NCBI RefSeq assembly: GCF_017639205.1
Contig: NZ_CP071139.1
Location: 4,651,001-4,715,000, forward strand
DNA: 64,000 bases
DNA from: Streptomyces nojiriensis
Lineage (GTDB): Bacteria; Actinomycetota; Actinomycetes; Streptomycetales; Streptomycetaceae
Reading direction: 5' to 3'
Shown here: positions 61,058 through 64,000 of the stretch, piece after piece
Layout: each line of letters begins with the position of its first letter
Numbering within the stretch: position 1 is the first letter of the stretch
Position numbers and translations under genes: made by a program
The notes under the pieces: generated by a model
The model's database searches: none
Told to the model about the DNA's origin: nothing
Seen by the model: only the letters and a program-made list of their open reading frames with translations

Positions 61058-61381
61058 ATGCCCGACGAGGACGGCCACCCCTCGCCTGAGGAGATGAGCC
61101 TGCCGGCCGTGCTGAACGCGCTCTCCGACCCCCTGCGTTACGCCGTCGTGAGCGAGCTGCTGGGGGAACCGGCGGGAGCGGAGCGCACCTGCGCCTCCTT
61201 CGACCTCCCGGTCTCGAAGTCGACGACCACCCACCACTTCCGGATCCTGCGCGAGGCGGGCCTGGTGCGGCAGGTCGACCGAGGCAACAGCCGGGCGGCC
61301 ACGCTGCGCCGCGCGGACCTGGACCTGCGCTTCCCGGGCCTGCTCGACCTGATCGCCGCCGACCGCCGCACGCGCGCATGA
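61058..61381 (+). CDS. ArsR-family winged-helix regulator
   Basis: 107 residues. The pattern VLNALSDPLRYAVVSELL, VSKSTTTHHFRILREAGLVRQ is an ArsR/SmtB winged helix. There are no CxC-type metal-binding cysteines (a lone Cys in TCASF), so the signal is probably organic. It is divergent from the small membrane-protein and monooxygenase genes, with a clear inverted repeat between, so it is their probable repressor. ATG 61058 follows GGGAGGAGGG. Confidence 0.9.
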   Translation: MPDEDGHPSPEEMSLPAVLNALSDPLRYAVVSELLGEPAGAERTCASFDLPVSKSTTTHHFRILREAGLVRQVDRGNSRAATLRRADLDLRFPGLLDLIAADRRTRA

Positions 61382-61384
61382 AGG

Positions 61385-62161
61385 TCAGACGACGGCCGGC
61401 CGGCAGCTGAGGCAGCCCCGGAACCCGGCGGCGGAGGCCTCGTCGGCCGAGGTGAAGGGCACCTCGTGGCGGGCGGTGATGCGGCGGGCGTGCGCGCACG
61501 TCGGGTAGCAGAAGATCCGCGTGGTGCCGCTGCCCAGGAACCGGGCACCCGCCCGCACGAACCGCTCCACCCGCTCGGCGTCCACGCCCTCCCACTCCCG
61601 CAGCCGCCGTTCGAAATCGGGCGGCAGCCCGCAGTCCGCCGGGAGTCCGTCGTCGGTGCACAGCCGGTGCGCGGGTACGAGCACGGGGACGGGGTTGGCC
61701 CGGACCGCCGCCAGGACCGTCTCGGGTGCGAGACCCGGCAGTCCGGCCTCGCGGGCCAGCCAGGCCGCCGGTCGGAGCTGTCCGAACGGGACGGCCCGGG
61801 TCGCCAGCAGGACGGCGCGCTGTTCGTCGGCGAGCGGCCCGAATTCGTAGCGCAGGGTCCGGTCCCGGCCGCGCAGGGCCCGCGCCAGACCCGGCGGGGG
61901 CTTGACCCCGGAGAGCGCCGACCGCCGGGTCCGGGCCCGGTAGGCGTCCTCGAACGCCCGGTCGTCGGCGTACCAGTCCGTGGCGGCGGCGCCGGTCACC
62001 GCCCCCCGCCCGTGGGCGACGTAGAGGGGGCCGACCGGGGAGTCCGCCCGCACGTAGCAGTCGTAGCGATGTGCCGGAACGCCGACGCGGTCCAGCACGC
62101 GTGCCGCGAACCCCGCGGGTGCCGCCTCGCGCAACGTGTCCAACTCGTCCGGCAGTCTCAT
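61385..62161 (-). CDS. Ada/O6-alkylguanine-transferase-like protein lacking the acceptor cysteine
   Basis: 258 residues. Residues about 31-190 resemble the O6-methylguanine-DNA methyltransferase fold: SPVGPLYVA near the start, VPFGQLRPAAWLAREAG, and NPVPVLVPAHRLCTDDG. The methyl acceptor PCHR is PA164HR (codon GCG at 61670-61672), so no methyl transfer is expected, as in alkyltransferase-like proteins. Residues about 205-258 match the Ada methylphosphotriester zinc domain with all four cysteines (C218, C222, C250, C253; FCYPTC and GCLSC). In E. coli Ada this domain is N-terminal; here it is C-terminal and the AraC helix-turn-helix is absent. The ATG overlaps the stop of the ECF sigma gene, so it may be its regulator. 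Confidence 0.85.
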   Translation of the reverse strand: MRLPDELDTLREAAPAGFAARVLDRVGVPAHRYDCYVRADSPVGPLYVAHGRGAVTGAAATDWYADDRAFEDAYRARTRRSALSGVKPPPGLARALRGRDRTLRYEFGPLADEQRAVLLATRAVPFGQLRPAAWLAREAGLPGLAPETVLAAVRANPVPVLVPAHRLCTDDGLPADCGLPPDFERRLREWEGVDAERVERFVRAGARFLGSGTTRIFCYPTCAHARRITARHEVPFTSADEASAAGFRGCLSCRPAVV

Positions 62162-62832
62162 CCCGTCGCCTCCTTCCGTTCCGTCCGGGCCGCTTCGTGT
62201 GCCGTCCTCGCCGTCGCCGTCTTCGCCCCGGCAGCCCCGGCAGCCCCGGCCGCTCCGTGCGTCCCGCGGTCGGCGGCCAGGCCGGGCTCCGCGCGCAGGG
62301 CGGCGAGCCCCCGCGACACCTGGGCCTTCACCGTGCCGACCGGGCAGTCCAGGATCCCGGCCACCTCCTGGTAGCTCAGCTCGCCGATGTGGCGCAGGAC
62401 CACGGGCAGCCGGTGGTGGTCCGGCAGCCCGGACAGCGCGGCCACCAGCCGGGCCCGGCGCGCCCCGTCGAGCGCGAGCTGCTCCGGCCCGGGGGAGCCG
62501 TCCGGGAGCTCGATGGCCGTCACCTCGATGCCGTCGGCGACGCCGGGCCGCCGGCTCAGGGTGCGGACGTGGTTGCGCCACACGTTCGCGGCGATGGTCA
62601 GCAGCCAGGCGCGCGGCTGGAGCTGACCGCGGCGCTCGGGCGAGTAGTCGCGCAGGGCGGAGTAGGCGCGCAGGAACGTTTCCTGGCCCAGGTCGTCGGC
62701 GTCCCGCGCGGAGCCGGAGAGACGCAGCAGGACGGAACGCACGGTGCCGGCCTGGGTGCGTACGAGTTCGGTGAACCCGTCGTCCAGGTCGGTCGCGAGC
62801 AGTTCCGTCAGTGGCAGGGGCGTCTCGTCCAT
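62158..62832 (-). CDS. ECF-type sigma factor
   Basis: 224 residues from ATG 62832 (GTG 62847 is an alternative; neither has a well-spaced ribosome-binding site). Region 2 includes DADDLGQETFLRAYSAL and RAWLLTIAANVWRN; region 4 includes GELSYQEVAGILDCPVGTVKAQVSRGLAAL. An Ala/Thr-rich tail of about 35 residues follows. No anti-sigma gene with a zinc finger or membrane helix is next to it; instead it is coupled to the Ada-like gene. Signal and regulon unknown. Confidence 0.9.
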   Translation of the reverse strand: MDETPLPLTELLATDLDDGFTELVRTQAGTVRSVLLRLSGSARDADDLGQETFLRAYSALRDYSPERRGQLQPRAWLLTIAANVWRNHVRTLSRRPGVADGIEVTAIELPDGSPGPEQLALDGARRARLVAALSGLPDHHRLPVVLRHIGELSYQEVAGILDCPVGTVKAQVSRGLAALRAEPGLAADRGTHGAAGAAGAAGAKTATARTAHEAARTERKEATG

Positions 62833-63312
62833 CCCCCTTGTGAACACCGGCCCGCGTGGGAACGTTGCACCTCACGCGAGAATCCTTTTACTTTGCCTGC
62901 CATTCGCATTCGGTGCGATATCCAGTTCCCTTTATGTCGTCCGCATACCGGACGCGCCCGTGCGGCCTTCCCGGGCCCGGCGGAGATCGTGTTCCCGCGG
63001 GCCGCGGCAGGACTGGTCATTTCTCGCCAGCTGGCCGATATTCGAAGGATTCCGAAAGTCGGAGGTACAAGGGGTGCGATGCGACCGGTTCGGAACAAAG
63101 GGGGCGAGCCCCTTGACCACCGGTCGCACCGCGAAGCTAGAGTTGCGGACGAGCTGTGGCGCTCAGCTGGGTCGCTCACGGTTCGGATTGCTCAAGATCC
63201 GGCGAGGTCTCGGGGGAGGCGTGGTGGCGACCGTTCTGCGCACAGCAATGGAAAAACGATTCACAAGACGTTTTCTTCCTTCTTTCCTTTCGGCCGTACC
63301 CGCATTCCGGAC
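62833..63312. promoter_or_regulatory. Leader/promoter region between ECF sigma and SARP genes
   Basis: A 480-bp gap between divergent genes, with more A+T at 63241-63290 than the neighbours. It holds a nested hairpin: outer arms TGCGACCGGT (63080-63089) and ACCGGTCGCA (63119-63128), inner arms AAGGGG (63098-63103) and CCCCTT (63109-63114). This could be an RNA structure or protein site. I see no convincing coding sequence. Confidence 0.5.
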
Positions 63313-64000
63313 ATGATGGGGAACCCCGTCCGCGGCACGGCGACCGCGGACGAAGACTTAAGCGGCGGCAGTTGGTCGTTCGGCGAACGGCTGCTCTCGT
63401 TCCGGGGACGGGAAGGGCTGACGCAGCGCGAGCTGGCGGAACGCGCCGGGGTGAGCGTGCGGGTCCTGCGGGACATCGAGCACGGCCGGGTGCACCGGCC
63501 CCAGACGCGGACCGTGCGGCTGCTGGCCCGCGTGCTGGGCCTCGACGCGGACACCGCACGGCGGCTGGCGCCGCCCGCGCGCGAGTCCGTACGCCCGGGG
63601 AGCGAGCGGCTCCACATCGGCATCCTCGGTCCGCTGTCCGTCCGGTACCGCGGTGTCGAGACCCACGTCCACGCGGCCAAGGTGCGGCGCCTGCTGGCCC
63701 TGCTCGCCCTGCGGTACCCCGAGGCGGCCGGCCTGGGGGAGATCACCCACGCGCTGTGGCCCAAGGACCCGCCGCGTTCGTACCAGAACCTGGTGCACAC
63801 CTACGTCAGCCAGGCGCGCCGGGTGCTGCTGCTCCCCGGTGGCCAGGCGGGGGCACCGGCCCCCTCGTTCCTGGCGCGCACGCACACGGGCTACGTGCTG
63901 GAACTGGAGCGCGACCAGGTCGACCTGACCCAGTTCCAGGACCTGTGGGCACGGGCGCGCCAGGCGCACGGGGCCGGGGACGCGGAAGCCGCCCACGAGC
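63313..64000 (+). CDS. XRE-SARP regulator with early TTA codon (truncated by window end)
   Basis: At least 229 residues; the frame is open to the window end. ATG 63313 or 63316 starts it without a ribosome-binding site. Residues about 22-78 are an XRE helix-turn-helix (REGLTQRELAERAGVSVRVLRDIEHG). From about residue 98 comes a SARP/OmpR-type winged helix (LHIGILGPLSVRYRG, GEITHALWPKDPP) followed by the start of the BTAD domain. SARPs activate antibiotic gene clusters. Codon 16 is TTA (63358-63360), so expression would need the bldA tRNA. A start downstream of TTA would remove the first helix-turn-helix. The fusion of XRE with SARP is found in some Streptomyces regulators. Confidence 0.85.
   Translation, partial: MMGNPVRGTATADEDLSGGSWSFGERLLSFRGREGLTQRELAERAGVSVRVLRDIEHGRVHRPQTRTVRLLARVLGLDADTARRLAPPARESVRPGSERLHIGILGPLSVRYRGVETHVHAAKVRRLLALLALRYPEAAGLGEITHALWPKDPPRSYQNLVHTYVSQARRVLLLPGGQAGAPAPSFLARTHTGYVLELERDQVDLTQFQDLWARARQAHGAGDAEAAHE

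Noticed and set aside
62744..63316. 190-codon plus-strand frame before the SARP gene
   Set aside because: It begins inside the ECF sigma gene on the other strand, has Ser/Arg-rich sequence with no domain, and no good start signal.
1..64000. Prophage, integrated plasmid or insertion sequence
   Set aside because: No integrase, transposase or phage structural gene was seen; both tRNA genes are intact without attachment-site duplications nearby.

Overview
This window is a very G+C-rich actinobacterial chromosome segment and almost certainly Streptomyces. It carries the replication-origin neighbourhood of that genus: rpmH-rnpA on one side and dnaA, oriC, dnaN, a 6-phosphogluconate dehydrogenase gene, recF, a DciA-like gene, gyrB and gyrA on the other. 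GTG starts, proline/glycine-rich linkers, many copies of the ParB site parS, and a TTA codon in a regulator gene all fit. The species cannot be named from what is visible.

Layout. 1-10.7 kb: end of a low-molecular-weight tyrosine phosphatase gene, a cystathionine gamma-lyase-type enzyme, a LysR regulator, a Nudix hydrolase, a flavohemoprotein, a HAD phosphatase, two GNAT acetyltransferases, an AlkZ-like winged-helix protein, a serine hydrolase and the helicase gene dnaB. 10.75-14.3 kb: a cluster of DnaA boxes upstream of dnaB, a MATE exporter, and the rpsF-ssb-rpsR-rplI operon. 14.5-24.8 kb: cell-wall and membrane genes (FemX-like, alanine-racemase-like, GT87, class A PBP), then a PadR regulator with inositol-phosphate synthase, and an MFS transporter. 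24.9-36.8 kb: CCA-adding enzyme, DUF6049 protein, MurJ, a membrane pseudokinase, SigM and its zinc anti-sigma, and trxB-trxA behind a textbook SigR promoter. 36.9-42.7 kb: rpmH-rnpA-yidD-yidC-jag, rsmG and parA-parB, all leftward. 43-54.6 kb: dnaA, oriC, dnaN, gnd, recF, dciA-like, gyrB, gyrA, rightward. 54.6-59.3 kb: DUF3566 protein, tRNA-Ile, DLW-39 peptide, a secreted protein converging on a Ser/Thr kinase, an HTH protein, tRNA-Ala. 59.3-64 kb is accessory: a FAD monooxygenase coupled to a tiny membrane protein, an ArsR regulator, an Ada-like protein that has lost the methyl-acceptor cysteine of its methyltransferase domain and is coupled to an ECF sigma factor, and the start of a SARP-type regulator with a TTA codon.

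How the parts work together. DnaA opens oriC; DnaB (probably loaded by the DciA-like protein), the DnaN clamp, RecF, Ssb and gyrase support replication; ParA/ParB act on the parS sites scattered from 5 to 39 kb to segregate origins. I found eleven intact parS sites and one eroded one. Several sit inside or against transcription terminators at convergent gene ends, or inside coding sequence, and parA and parB each carry one in the same reading frame. MurJ, the pseudokinase, FemX-like protein, PBP and alanine-racemase-like protein form a cell-envelope set beside the origin.

The two least ordinary items are the ECF sigma factor translationally coupled to a circularly rearranged, cysteine-less Ada/O6-alkylguanine-transferase-like protein (61.4-62.8 kb), and the parS site nested in a 42-bp near-perfect palindrome between convergent genes (24.82-24.86 kb).
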